Shown: one piece after another, positions 1 through 5,095 of the stretch
Numbering within the stretch: position 1 is the stretch's first letter
Layout of the letters: each line of letters begins with the position of its first letter
NCBI GenBank assembly: GCA_024276775.1
Contig: JAJRWO010000077.1
Span: forward strand, 1 to 9,491
DNA from: Gammaproteobacteria bacterium
Lineage (GTDB): Bacteria; Pseudomonadota; Gammaproteobacteria; Tenderiales; Tenderiaceae
DNA: 9,491 bases
Direction: 5' to 3'
Notes under the pieces: generated by a model
Told to the model about the DNA's origin: nothing
The model's input: only the letters and a program-made list of their open reading frames with translations
Databases searched by the model: none
Made by a program: the position numbers and the translations under genes

Positions 1-232
1 AGAAGGTGCGGTCATTTCCATGGGCGTCTACATTGGCCAAAGCACCAAAATTCTCAATCGTGCCACCGGCGACATCAGCTATGGCCGCATTCCAGCCGGT
101 TCGGTGGTTGTATCTGGCAGCTTGCCATCCAAGTGCGGCACCCACAGTCTCTACTGTGCTGTCATCGTCAAACAAGTTGATGCCAAGACCCGTAGCAAGG
201 TGGGTATTAACGAATTACTGCGTGACATCTAA
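1..232 (+). CDS. dapD: DapD, tetrahydrodipicolinate N-succinyltransferase (C-terminal part)
   Basis: This is the last 76 or so residues of 2,3,4,5-tetrahydropyridine-2,6-dicarboxylate N-succinyltransferase. The enzyme transfers succinyl from succinyl-CoA in the succinylase branch of lysine and meso-diaminopimelate synthesis in the cytoplasm. The reading frame is open from base 2 to the TAA at 230-232, so the gene starts left of the window. The visible part matches the end of E. coli DapD closely from memory: left-handed beta-helix turns ([10 protein letters not shown]), the loop [14 protein letters not shown], the strand [16 protein letters not shown], and the usual ending KVGINELLR. An ATG at base 20 is internal and not a start. 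A yffB-like gene follows after a 74-bp gap carrying an inverted repeat. Nothing looks broken in the part seen. Confidence 0.96.
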   Translation, partial: EGAVISMGVYIGQSTKILNRATGDISYGRIPAGSVVVSGSLPSKCGTHSLYCAVIVKQVDAKTRSKVGINELLRDI

Positions 233-241
233 ATACTTTTA

Positions 242-302
242 ACTACGAAGGACACGAAGGCAACACCGATTTATAGAATATTTCGTGCGCTTCGTGGTGA
301 AT
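242..302. repeat. Imperfect inverted-repeat element between dapD and yffB
   Basis: The left arm ACTACGAAGGACACGAA (242-258) and right arm TTCGTGCGCTTCGTGGT (282-298) are reverse complements at 14 of 17 positions, with a 23-bp loop. Each arm itself contains two copies of a CGAAG/CTTCG word. The element fills almost the whole gap between the genes, and its right end (GGTGA, 296-300) is the only ribosome-binding-like sequence before the yffB start. The composition resembles dispersed CACGAAGG-type intergenic repeats that I recall from other gammaproteobacterial genomes. A weaker relative of the right arm occurs at 7218-7238. There is no T tract, so a classical terminator is unlikely. Confidence 0.6.
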
Positions 303-306
303 ATTT

Positions 307-663
307 ATGACAACAATTTACGGCATCAAAAACTGCGACACCATGAAAAAAGCCACCAAGTGGCTGAATGAACATGGTATTAAATATCAATTTCACGATT
401 TCAAAAAAACAGGCCTGGAAGAGACGCAACTCAAGGCATGGATTAAGCACGTTGGCTGGGAGCTTCTGCTCAATCGTCGTGGCACCACTTGGCGCAAACT
501 GCCTGAAACCGTGCGTGAAAGCATTGATGAAAACAAAGCGATTCAGCTAATGCTGGACAACCTTAGCCTGATCAAACGTCCCGTATTAATAACTGACAAT
601 ACGACTCATGTCGGTTTTAAAGCCGATGAATACGCAAAAATATTCGTCTTAGCCCTTTTTTGA
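307..663 (+). CDS. yffB: YffB/Spx-like ArsC-family protein
   Basis: A 118-residue thioredoxin-fold protein of the ArsC/Spx superfamily, the same length as E. coli YffB and similar to it throughout. The N-terminal strand is followed by the signature YGIKNCDT with a single cysteine, C10, the only cysteine in the protein. Further family motifs are WELLLNRRGTTWRKL (51-65) and the cis-proline motif KRPVL (90-94). Arsenate reductases of this superfamily use the equivalent cysteine with glutathione or glutaredoxin, but YffB-type proteins have no settled substrate, so I do not claim arsenate reduction. The ATG at 307 gives the standard N-terminus; its ribosome-binding site is weak (GGTGA inside the repeat). 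In E. coli yffB sits next to dapE; here dapD is upstream, but downstream there is only transposon debris. Confidence 0.92.
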   Translation: MTTIYGIKNCDTMKKATKWLNEHGIKYQFHDFKKTGLEETQLKAWIKHVGWELLLNRRGTTWRKLPETVRESIDENKAIQLMLDNLSLIKRPVLITDNTTHVGFKADEYAKIFVLALF

Positions 664-745
664 ATAATAGAAGAATCAAGGAGAATCAAGAGGTCAGACT
701 CGTTAATATCTCAAAAGGGAAAATCCATTGGCGTGTTTACCCCGT
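664..745. other. Short non-coding spacer with a 10-bp tandem duplication
   Basis: This lies between the yffB stop and the end of the IS256-family relic. It contains two adjacent near-identical 10-mers, AGAATCAAGG (672-681) and AGAATCAAGA (682-691), followed by GGTCAGACTCG. I see no gene or terminator. The outer end of the IS256-type element may lie here, but I cannot identify a terminal inverted repeat because the partner end of that element is missing. Confidence 0.4.
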
Positions 746-1132
746 TTAGTGACCCGTATTCTGTTTAATTCCGCTGGTAAATGTCACGCCTGTTATGACA
801 TCAGCCAGATATTTATATCCCCGTAGTCGCTGCCATCTTTTTTATTCTGTTTCCACGAGTTTAAATGCCATTGCCAGTATCGTATTCTTACTTCCGCAGT
901 TCTTAGTACGTGTGGCTCTCAATCTAACCGTTACAAAGACCGATTCTATTAGGTTGGTAGTTCGTATATGCCGCCAGTTTTCAGCAGGAAAATCATAAAA
1001 TGCCAGCATGGATTCTTTATCTTTTGCCAAACATTCCATGGCTTTTGGATGTTTAGGGGTAAAGCGTTCAATGCAGTGTTTAAAAGAGGTTTCAGCGTCT
1101 TTTCGTGTCTCAGCACCCCAGATATTATGCGA
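746..1132 (-). pseudogene. IS256-family (mutator-type) transposase, C-terminal relic
   Basis: On the minus strand, about 128 codons encode the C-terminal third of an IS256-family DDE transposase. Family motifs in order are IWGAETRKDAE, HPKAMECLAKDKESMLAFYDFP, the very conserved RTTNLIES, TVRLRATRTKNCGS, AMAFKLVETE, then KRWQRLRGYKYLADVI and a stop at 746-748. An in-frame TAA (842-844) interrupts it between LVETE and KRW, where relatives usually have a glutamine or similar residue, so a one-base change from CAA is the simplest explanation. Roughly the first 270 residues of a typical 400-residue enzyme are missing, including the N-terminal catalytic aspartates. Upstream the frame runs straight into IS110-type sequence. 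The junction lies at about 1127-1140; the exact base cannot be fixed by eye. Confidence 0.88.
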
Positions 1133-1257
1133 TACTAACGTGCGAATTTCGTTAGGGGTATTGGCTATCCGTGCTTCCCTTCCAAAACATCGGCGGCGAC
1201 CACCGCAATCGTTTCTTTGTGTGTATCCAATCCTACGTATTTGCTAAAATTTCTCAT
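1133..1257 (-). pseudogene. IS110-family transposase, N-terminal relic with frameshift
   Basis: An ATG at 1257-1255 on the minus strand starts MRNFSKYVGLDTHKETIAVV, the N-terminal RuvC-like (DEDD) start of IS110-family transposases, including the first catalytic aspartate in GLDTHKE. The frame reaches a TAG at 1167-1165, but one frame over the sequence continues REARIANTPNEIRTLV. That matches the IANTPEAIRKLV block that follows in IS110 enzymes, so a small indel near 1175-1183 shifted the frame. The rest of the enzyme, about 340 residues including the C-terminal serine domain, is absent, replaced by IS256-type sequence in the shifted frame. The gene is dead. It is the promoter-proximal end of its element, so the non-coding left end should lie at higher coordinates (1258 onward). 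Confidence 0.82.
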
Positions 1258-1380
1258 GACGGTTTTTTCTCGATGATGACTCTGCGCCGAGGCGCTAACC
1301 TCTTAACGCAACCCACGCTTTCAAGGCTGGCCAGGTCAATACATGAAGCAAAAACATCCTTGGCCGTATACTAAAGACTC
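1258..1380 (-). other. Probable non-coding end of the IS110 relic (possible bridge-RNA remnant)
   Basis: This stretch lies immediately upstream of the IS110-type start codon. It has no credible gene on either strand and contains a GC-rich palindrome GCGCCGAGGCGC (1284-1295) that could fold as a short hairpin. In IS110-group elements the non-coding end 5' to the transposase gene encodes the bridge RNA that guides recombination. By position this segment would be that end. I cannot fold or align it here, and the outer boundary is a guess (between about 1380 and 1400). Confidence 0.35.
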
Positions 1381-1384
1381 AAAC

Positions 1385-1414
1385 TTGACTACTTTATATT
1401 TTCACTACTTCAAT
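1385..1414 (+). promoter_or_regulatory. Possible sigma70-type promoter for fieF
   Basis: TTGACT (1385-1390) resembles a -35 box, and TTCAAT (1409-1414), 18 bp further on, resembles a -10 box at four of six positions. A direct repeat ACTACTT (1388-1394 and 1404-1410) lies inside it. It is the best promoter-like pair in the 180 bp between the IS110 relic start and the fieF start, but it is a weak match. Confidence 0.25.
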
Positions 1415-1435
1415 AAATGAATCACTTACACTCTG

Positions 1436-2359
1436 ATGTCAGACCCTATCGATAAAGCCCAAAGCGAGCGCCTGCTCAAGTTGGCCACCCGAGCTTCGGT
1501 TGCTACGGCGGCCATACTGATCGTCGCTAAGCTTATTGCCTATTGGCAAACCGATTCGGTCAGCATACTGGCATCGCTGGTGGACTCTCTCATGGATGCC
1601 GGCGCCTCAATCATCAATCTGCTGGCTGTCAGCTACGCCTTGGCACCTCCCGATAAAGAACACCGCTTTGGTCATGGTAAAGCGGAATCACTGGCCGCTA
1701 TGGCTCAAGCCACCTTTATTGCCGGTTCAGGCCTGTTTCTGATTCTGGAAGCTATTGACCGGTTGATAAAGCCGCATCCAATAGAGTCTATTAACATTGG
1801 CCTGGGGGTAATGATTTTTTCCGTCATTGCCACCTTGATGCTGTTGGCAATACAACGCCATGTCATCAATAAAACCAACTCCGCCGCCATCCGCGCCGAT
1901 GCCTTGCACTACAAAACTGACTTACTCACCAACACCGCTATTATCGTTGCGCTATTGCTATCACAATTCGGCTGGCCCGGTATCGACCCACTGTTTGCAC
2001 TGGCCATTGCTGGTTACATTCTTTACAGCTCATGGAAAATTGGCAATGAGGCTTTTCATGACCTGCTCGACCACGAAATCACAGAAGAAAAGTGCCAACA
2101 GATTATCGAAATAGCCAAGGCCCATCCACAAGTACGCGGCCTGCACGACCTGCGCACCCGCCTGTCAGGCAGAACTGAATTTATTCAAATGCACCTGGAA
2201 CTGGATGATTACCTAGCACTGATCGAAGCCCACGACATAGCCGAGCAGGTGGAAAAAAATATTCTTCAGGTCATTCCAACTGCCGATGTTGTTATTCATC
2301 TTGACCCCGTCAGCACGGTCGACTTAAACACCCTGCCGCTGTTCAAACGGACAGACTGA
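1436..2359 (+). CDS. fieF: FieF/YiiP-type cation diffusion facilitator
   Basis: A 307-residue inner-membrane proton antiporter that exports divalent cations (Zn2+, Fe2+ and similar), acting as a homodimer. It aligns end to end with E. coli FieF/YiiP (300 residues) with an offset of five residues. Transport site A is intact: D50 and D54 in SLVDSLMDAGAS, and H158 and D162 in RADALHYKTD. The interface site is also intact: D73, H76 and H80 in PDKEHRFGHGKAES. Six membrane segments occupy about residues 20-215, followed by the cytoplasmic ferredoxin-like domain with HDLRTRLSG (141 residues from the TM2 aspartates onward) and IQMHLELDD. The ATG at 1436 gives the family's usual N-terminus, but no clear ribosome-binding site precedes it. 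It lies next to the IS relic and converges with the LysR gene. Metal preference cannot be read from sequence. Confidence 0.95.
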   Translation: MSDPIDKAQSERLLKLATRASVATAAILIVAKLIAYWQTDSVSILASLVDSLMDAGASIINLLAVSYALAPPDKEHRFGHGKAESLAAMAQATFIAGSGLFLILEAIDRLIKPHPIESINIGLGVMIFSVIATLMLLAIQRHVINKTNSAAIRADALHYKTDLLTNTAIIVALLLSQFGWPGIDPLFALAIAGYILYSSWKIGNEAFHDLLDHEITEEKCQQIIEIAKAHPQVRGLHDLRTRLSGRTEFIQMHLELDDYLALIEAHDIAEQVEKNILQVIPTADVVIHLDPVSTVDLNTLPLFKRTD

Positions 2360-2391
2360 ATTTATATGTAGCAAGTGATCGTGCTGACGGG
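2306..2391. repeat. Long-range inverted repeat spanning the fieF stop
   Basis: CCCGTCAGCACGGTC inside the end of fieF (2306-2320) and GATCGTGCTGACGGG just after it (2377-2391) are reverse complements at 14 of 15 positions, including 12 perfect consecutive pairs. The loop is 56 nt and contains the fieF stop codon. No T tract follows on either strand, so this is not a standard terminator. It lies in the convergent gap between fieF and the LysR gene. Confidence 0.55.
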
Positions 2392-2400
2392 ATTTAGGGA

Positions 2401-3348
2401 CTATTCATTTTCACCATTCCACCCCCGTGGTAGAGAGCTCAGCGTCAACTGACGCCCTTCGCTAAGCATATATTCCGTAAACACCTCTGTCACCACCGAT
2501 GGTTTCTTGCCCTCGGGAAAGCAGAGATACCACTTGTCATTGAGTGGAAAACCTTCCACATCCAGCACCACCAGTTCACTGCTGTTAATCTCATGCACCA
2601 AGGCATAAATCGACAAAATTGAAATGCCCAGTTCACCAATCACCGCTTGTTTAATAGCCTCGTTACTGCCCAGGGCCATACTGCTGCGAAACTGGACGCT
2701 GCGATCCTTGATCATGCGATCCATGGTCAAAAATGTGCCACAACCAGGCTCGCGCATAATAAAGTTATCCCGAGTCAGGGCCTCAACGGGGATATCTGTT
2801 TTACCTGCCAAGGGGTGATTCGGCGAAGCCAGGATCACTAACGGATTTGTCAGGAAGGGAATGGCCTTAATCCCAGACCCTGTCGGCGCCTGGCCAACAA
2901 TATAGATATCATCAAGATTGTCGTCTAACCGTTCCAATACCCGACTACGATTGGTCACTTCCAGAGCCACATTGATGCCAGGGTATTTTTTGCAAAAGCT
3001 GCCCAGAATACGCGGTGCAAAATATTCGGTGGTGGTCACACCCGAGATATCCAGGTTGCCCATTTTAACTCCCTTAATATCGGCAACGGTCATCTGAAAC
3101 TCATCCAACGAGGCAAATACTGATTTACAGGTTTTAAGCAACTCCTGCCCCACTGTGGTCAGGGCAATACGTTTGCCAATCTGCTCATACAACGGCATAC
3201 CGATAATTGAAGTGAGTTTTTTAACTTGCATTGAGACAGTGGGCTGAGTCAAGTGCAGCTCTTCAGCGGCTTCGGTAAACGAGCCATTTCTAGCAATTGA
3301 TTCAAATAGTTGTAGCTGCCTAAAGGTCGCATTTCTTATTTTAATCAT
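2401..3348 (-). CDS. LysR-family transcriptional regulator, CbbR-like
   Basis: A 315-residue LysR-type DNA-binding regulator of standard length. The N-terminal winged helix-turn-helix covers about residues 8-66 (TFRQLQLFESIARNGSFTEA, then LTQPTVSMQVKKL). The periplasmic-binding-protein-like effector domain covers about 95-300. Several blocks are typical of CbbR/RbcR regulators of Calvin-cycle genes: YFAPRILGSF, NPLVILASPNHPLAG, FIMREPGCGT, GSNEAIKQAV, LGISILS and LDVEGFPLNDKWYL. No RuBisCO or Calvin-cycle gene is in the window, so the target is unknown. The ATG at 3346-3348 gives the family's usual start; the ribosome-binding site is weak. The gene faces fieF tail to tail. Its upstream side opens onto a long intergenic region that ends in a candidate small RNA on the opposite strand, which is the usual place for a LysR target. 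Confidence 0.9.
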   Translation of the reverse strand: MIKIRNATFRQLQLFESIARNGSFTEAAEELHLTQPTVSMQVKKLTSIIGMPLYEQIGKRIALTTVGQELLKTCKSVFASLDEFQMTVADIKGVKMGNLDISGVTTTEYFAPRILGSFCKKYPGINVALEVTNRSRVLERLDDNLDDIYIVGQAPTGSGIKAIPFLTNPLVILASPNHPLAGKTDIPVEALTRDNFIMREPGCGTFLTMDRMIKDRSVQFRSSMALGSNEAIKQAVIGELGISILSIYALVHEINSSELVVLDVEGFPLNDKWYLCFPEGKKPSVVTEVFTEYMLSEGRQLTLSSLPRGWNGENE

Positions 3349-3689
3349 TTTTTAACTCGCAGTTGCATAGAGATAAGACTATTGTAGCAATGAATTATGT
3401 TTATTTTTGTTTATACAAAAAATTTGGTATAACGACTCACGTGGGAAAAGTATTTTTCCTTTGCACCGCCTTTCATCGACTCCCCTTCCCCAAAAAAGAT
3501 AACCCCAACCCCCATGTGTGCATATTTTTATATTCATTCCACATTGACATCCAAACCAATACCGGTTTTTTATAACGATAATATCTTTCTATCAATGACA
3601 TATAACCTCCGAAACAATATAGACCATAATCTATACAAACAATAAAAATTTTTGATTAGTCTTTATACAATAAATTCGGCATAATTCTC
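3349..3689. other. AT-rich regulatory intergenic region upstream of the LysR gene
   Basis: About 340 bp without a credible gene. It holds the promoter-like TACAAT (minus strand, 3386-3381) for the LysR gene, an inverted repeat at 3411-3432, a small GGAAAA/TTTTCC hairpin around 3444-3459, and repeated TATACAA words at 3412, 3632 and 3664. A CATAAT word at 3680-3685 could be the -10 box of the RNA predicted downstream, but no good -35 box lies at the right distance. This would fit a promoter that needs an activator. Confidence 0.4.
3411..3432. promoter_or_regulatory. Candidate LysR operator (inverted repeat)
   Basis: TTATAC (3411-3416) and GTATAA (3427-3432) form a perfect 6-bp inverted repeat with a 10-bp A/T-rich spacer. 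It lies about 65-85 bp upstream of the LysR start codon and just upstream of the TACAAT box on the minus strand. LysR proteins usually bind A/T-rich interrupted dyads near their own promoters, so autoregulation is plausible. The match to the strict T-N11-A form is only approximate. Confidence 0.35.
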
Positions 3690-3802
3690 CTCGTAGTTGA
3701 TTTAGTTATCTCTTTTAGCGCACATGGGACGAGTCTTTTCCCCTCCTCCCCCTCCCCCCCTTAAAGGCTATTTAAGGTTCCATGTGCGCTTTTTTTATTT
3801 TT
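3690..3802 (+). ncRNA. Candidate small RNA with anti-Shine-Dalgarno loop
   Basis: No protein gene is present, but strong RNA structure is. AGCGCACATGG (3717-3727) pairs perfectly with CCATGTGCGCT (3780-3790). The loop contains a C-rich tract with the exact word CCTCCTCCC (3742-3750) and an inner hairpin, CCTTAAA (3759-3765) with TTTAAGG (3771-3777) around a GGCTA loop. The outer stem is followed at once by T7-A-T5 (3790-3802), as in an intrinsic terminator on the plus strand. CCUCCUCCC loops are the hallmark of the alphaproteobacterial cuckoo/CcsR small RNAs; the resemblance here may be convergent. The 5' end is uncertain: a CATAAT box at 3680-3685 would give a transcript of about 110 nt. The RNA is divergent from the LysR gene and ends 11 bp before the convergent DUF218 gene. 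Confidence 0.55.
3717..3802 (+). terminator. Intrinsic terminator, long-loop stem plus T tract
   Basis: An 11-bp perfect stem (3717-3727 with 3780-3790) precedes a run of seven T, one A and five T. The orientation is plus only; on the minus strand the same stem is followed by AAAAGAG, so it does not serve the DUF218 gene as a normal terminator. The 52-nt loop is unusually long for a simple terminator, although the inner 7-bp hairpin shortens it. Confidence 0.65.
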
Positions 3803-3813
3803 AAACCTAAGAT

Positions 3814-4575
3814 TCAATAACGCAGTTTGTACCAAAGCTGGCCTAACAACTCGTGCAAACCGAAATATGAGTCGGCCATCGCCGCCGCATTCGGTATTAA
3901 CAGTAAAAACCCATTGTCTTGCATGATATAAAAACGGGTTGGCGCTGCAATCACTGTTAAACCTTGCCGCTCAAAAATAGTAACGGCACGCGGCATGTGT
4001 GATGCGTGTGTCACTAAAAAAATGGTTTCTATCTTTTTTTCTGCCAACAGTTGTTTACTTAAGCGGGCATTCTCTGCAGTGGTGCTGCTATTATCTTCCA
4101 ACCAGACCCGTTCAACCTGAAAGTCATCACGCAGGCTATTCGCCATCACCTGGGCCAGACTGTCACCCTGACGATCAAGCACATGACCGCCACTAACCAA
4201 CATCGGCAAACCTGTCTGCCGATGCAAATAAGCGCCATAGCGCAACCGCGCCAGTGTGTTATTAGCCACTGTATCGCCACCATATTCCGGTGCTGTTTTA
4301 TAACGTCCGGCAGATAACACCACGATTACCTGTGCAGAGGTCTGTCTAATTTCGGCCTCAGTCAAGGCTGGAAAAACCTGTGTTTGCTGTAGCAGCAAGC
4401 CAGACAATAATGGCGTGCTGAGCAAGTAAGTAAGCACAAGACCAGACCACAACATACGCTTTGCCATCCGTGGCTGTGACTTCAGCAACAACAATCCAAG
4501 CAACAGCAACAGCAACAGGCTGCCTGGCGGAAGGATAATACTCTTTATGAGATTGGTGATGTAAAGCTCAAACAT
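3814..4575 (-). CDS. DUF218 membrane protein, ElyC/YdcF-like
   Basis: A 253-residue inner-membrane protein with two N-terminal membrane segments (about 18-32 and 42-62) and a DUF218 domain (about 82-220). Size and layout match E. coli ElyC (259 residues), which is needed for envelope integrity and normal peptidoglycan and undecaprenyl-phosphate metabolism. Domain motifs are VIVVLSAGRY (84-92; ElyC has VVLGGG), MLVSGG (125-130), DNSSTTAENA (161-170) and the signature VTHASHMPRA (188-197). The first motif has SA where relatives often have GG; whether this matters is unknown. The ATG at 4573-4575 leads straight into the first membrane segment; the ribosome-binding site is weak. The gene follows a VanZ-like gene by 57 bp and may share its transcript. 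YdcF or SanA are alternative relatives, but the two-helix N-terminus favours ElyC. Confidence 0.82.
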   Translation of the reverse strand: MFELYITNLIKSIILPPGSLLLLLLLGLLLLKSQPRMAKRMLWSGLVLTYLLSTPLLSGLLLQQTQVFPALTEAEIRQTSAQVIVVLSAGRYKTAPEYGGDTVANNTLARLRYGAYLHRQTGLPMLVSGGHVLDRQGDSLAQVMANSLRDDFQVERVWLEDNSSTTAENARLSKQLLAEKKIETIFLVTHASHMPRAVTIFERQGLTVIAAPTRFYIMQDNGFLLLIPNAAAMADSYFGLHELLGQLWYKLRY

Positions 4576-4632
4576 GACGACCAGCTCTATCTAACCTATA
4601 ACATTGTTGTCGCAACAGGCTCAGACAGGTGT

Positions 4633-5034
4633 CTAGGTCCTGTTTAATATTTTTTTCTCCAGCCCAACTAACAGATTGGAGCAAGCTGTTTTGGCAATCA
4701 GCCAGGCACAAACTGCACCCAAACTATTAGCTGCAATGTCGGCGTATTCAAACAGGCGGTACGTGGTTTGTCCCTGCAACCACTCTATTAACACTCCCAT
4801 CGCCACAAACAAAATCAGTAACAAAAAATGCCGCGAGCGCTGATAAAGCAGACTAAACCAACTCATCAATATAAAATAAGCAAAAAAATGTCCCACCTTA
4901 TCACTGTATTCAAAACCATCGACACCAATGGCAACAAGTGCTAATGAAAGATAAAAAACGAGCACGATCAGTACCATGCCGCACAACCACCACAATGGAA
5001 AATAGTTCAAATGACGTCGAGAAAAACCAAGCAT
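4633..5034 (-). CDS. VanZ-like small membrane protein
   Basis: A 133-residue protein with four predicted membrane helices (about 14-34, 48-63, 69-86 and 98-114). It carries the polar residues typical of the VanZ-like family: DKVGHFFAYF (45-54), GVLIEWLQG (80-88, with E84) and the ending FEYADIAANSLGA (95-107, with D99 and N103). VanZ-like proteins lie in the inner membrane; some confer teicoplanin resistance in Gram-positive bacteria, but the short gammaproteobacterial members have no established role. I do not claim resistance. The start at 5034 gives a compact family-length protein, though no strong ribosome-binding site is seen. It lies 61 bp after yejF and 57 bp before the DUF218 gene, all on the minus strand. 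The pairing with an ElyC-like gene suggests an envelope-related job, by context only. Confidence 0.82.
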   Translation of the reverse strand: MLGFSRRHLNYFPLWWLCGMVLIVLVFYLSLALVAIGVDGFEYSDKVGHFFAYFILMSWFSLLYQRSRHFLLLILFVAMGVLIEWLQGQTTYRLFEYADIAANSLGAVCAWLIAKTACSNLLVGLEKKILNRT

Positions 5035-5095
5035 TATCTGGAATCCATGGCATCAAGCGGCGATGCTGTACGTCACGAGCAACTGTTTTTGAGCG

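Noticed and set aside
6..242. 78-residue open frame over the dapD end
   Set aside because: Out of frame with the clear DapD sequence and without family features.
307..663. Calling the yffB product an arsenate reductase
   Set aside because: It belongs to the superfamily and keeps C10, but YffB-type proteins lack demonstrated arsenate reduction, and no ars genes are nearby.
3444..3459. GGAAAA/TTTTCC hairpin as a terminator
   Set aside because: The stem is only 6 A/T-rich pairs without a real T tract after it, and no gene ends there.
3363..3575. 70-residue open frame in the intergenic region upstream of the LysR gene
   Set aside because: No ribosome-binding site, low-complexity AT-rich coding with unusual composition, no recognisable family, and it overlaps the likely LysR promoter and operator.
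3652..3685. TTGATT (3652-3657) and CATAAT (3680-3685) as a full sigma70 promoter for the RNA
   Set aside because: The spacing is 22 bp, too long for a normal promoter; only the -10 box was kept as a weak suggestion.
4633..5034. Glycopeptide resistance role for the VanZ-like protein
   Set aside because: There are no vanHAX-type genes, and an outer membrane makes such a role unlikely; short VanZ-like proteins are common and uncharacterised.
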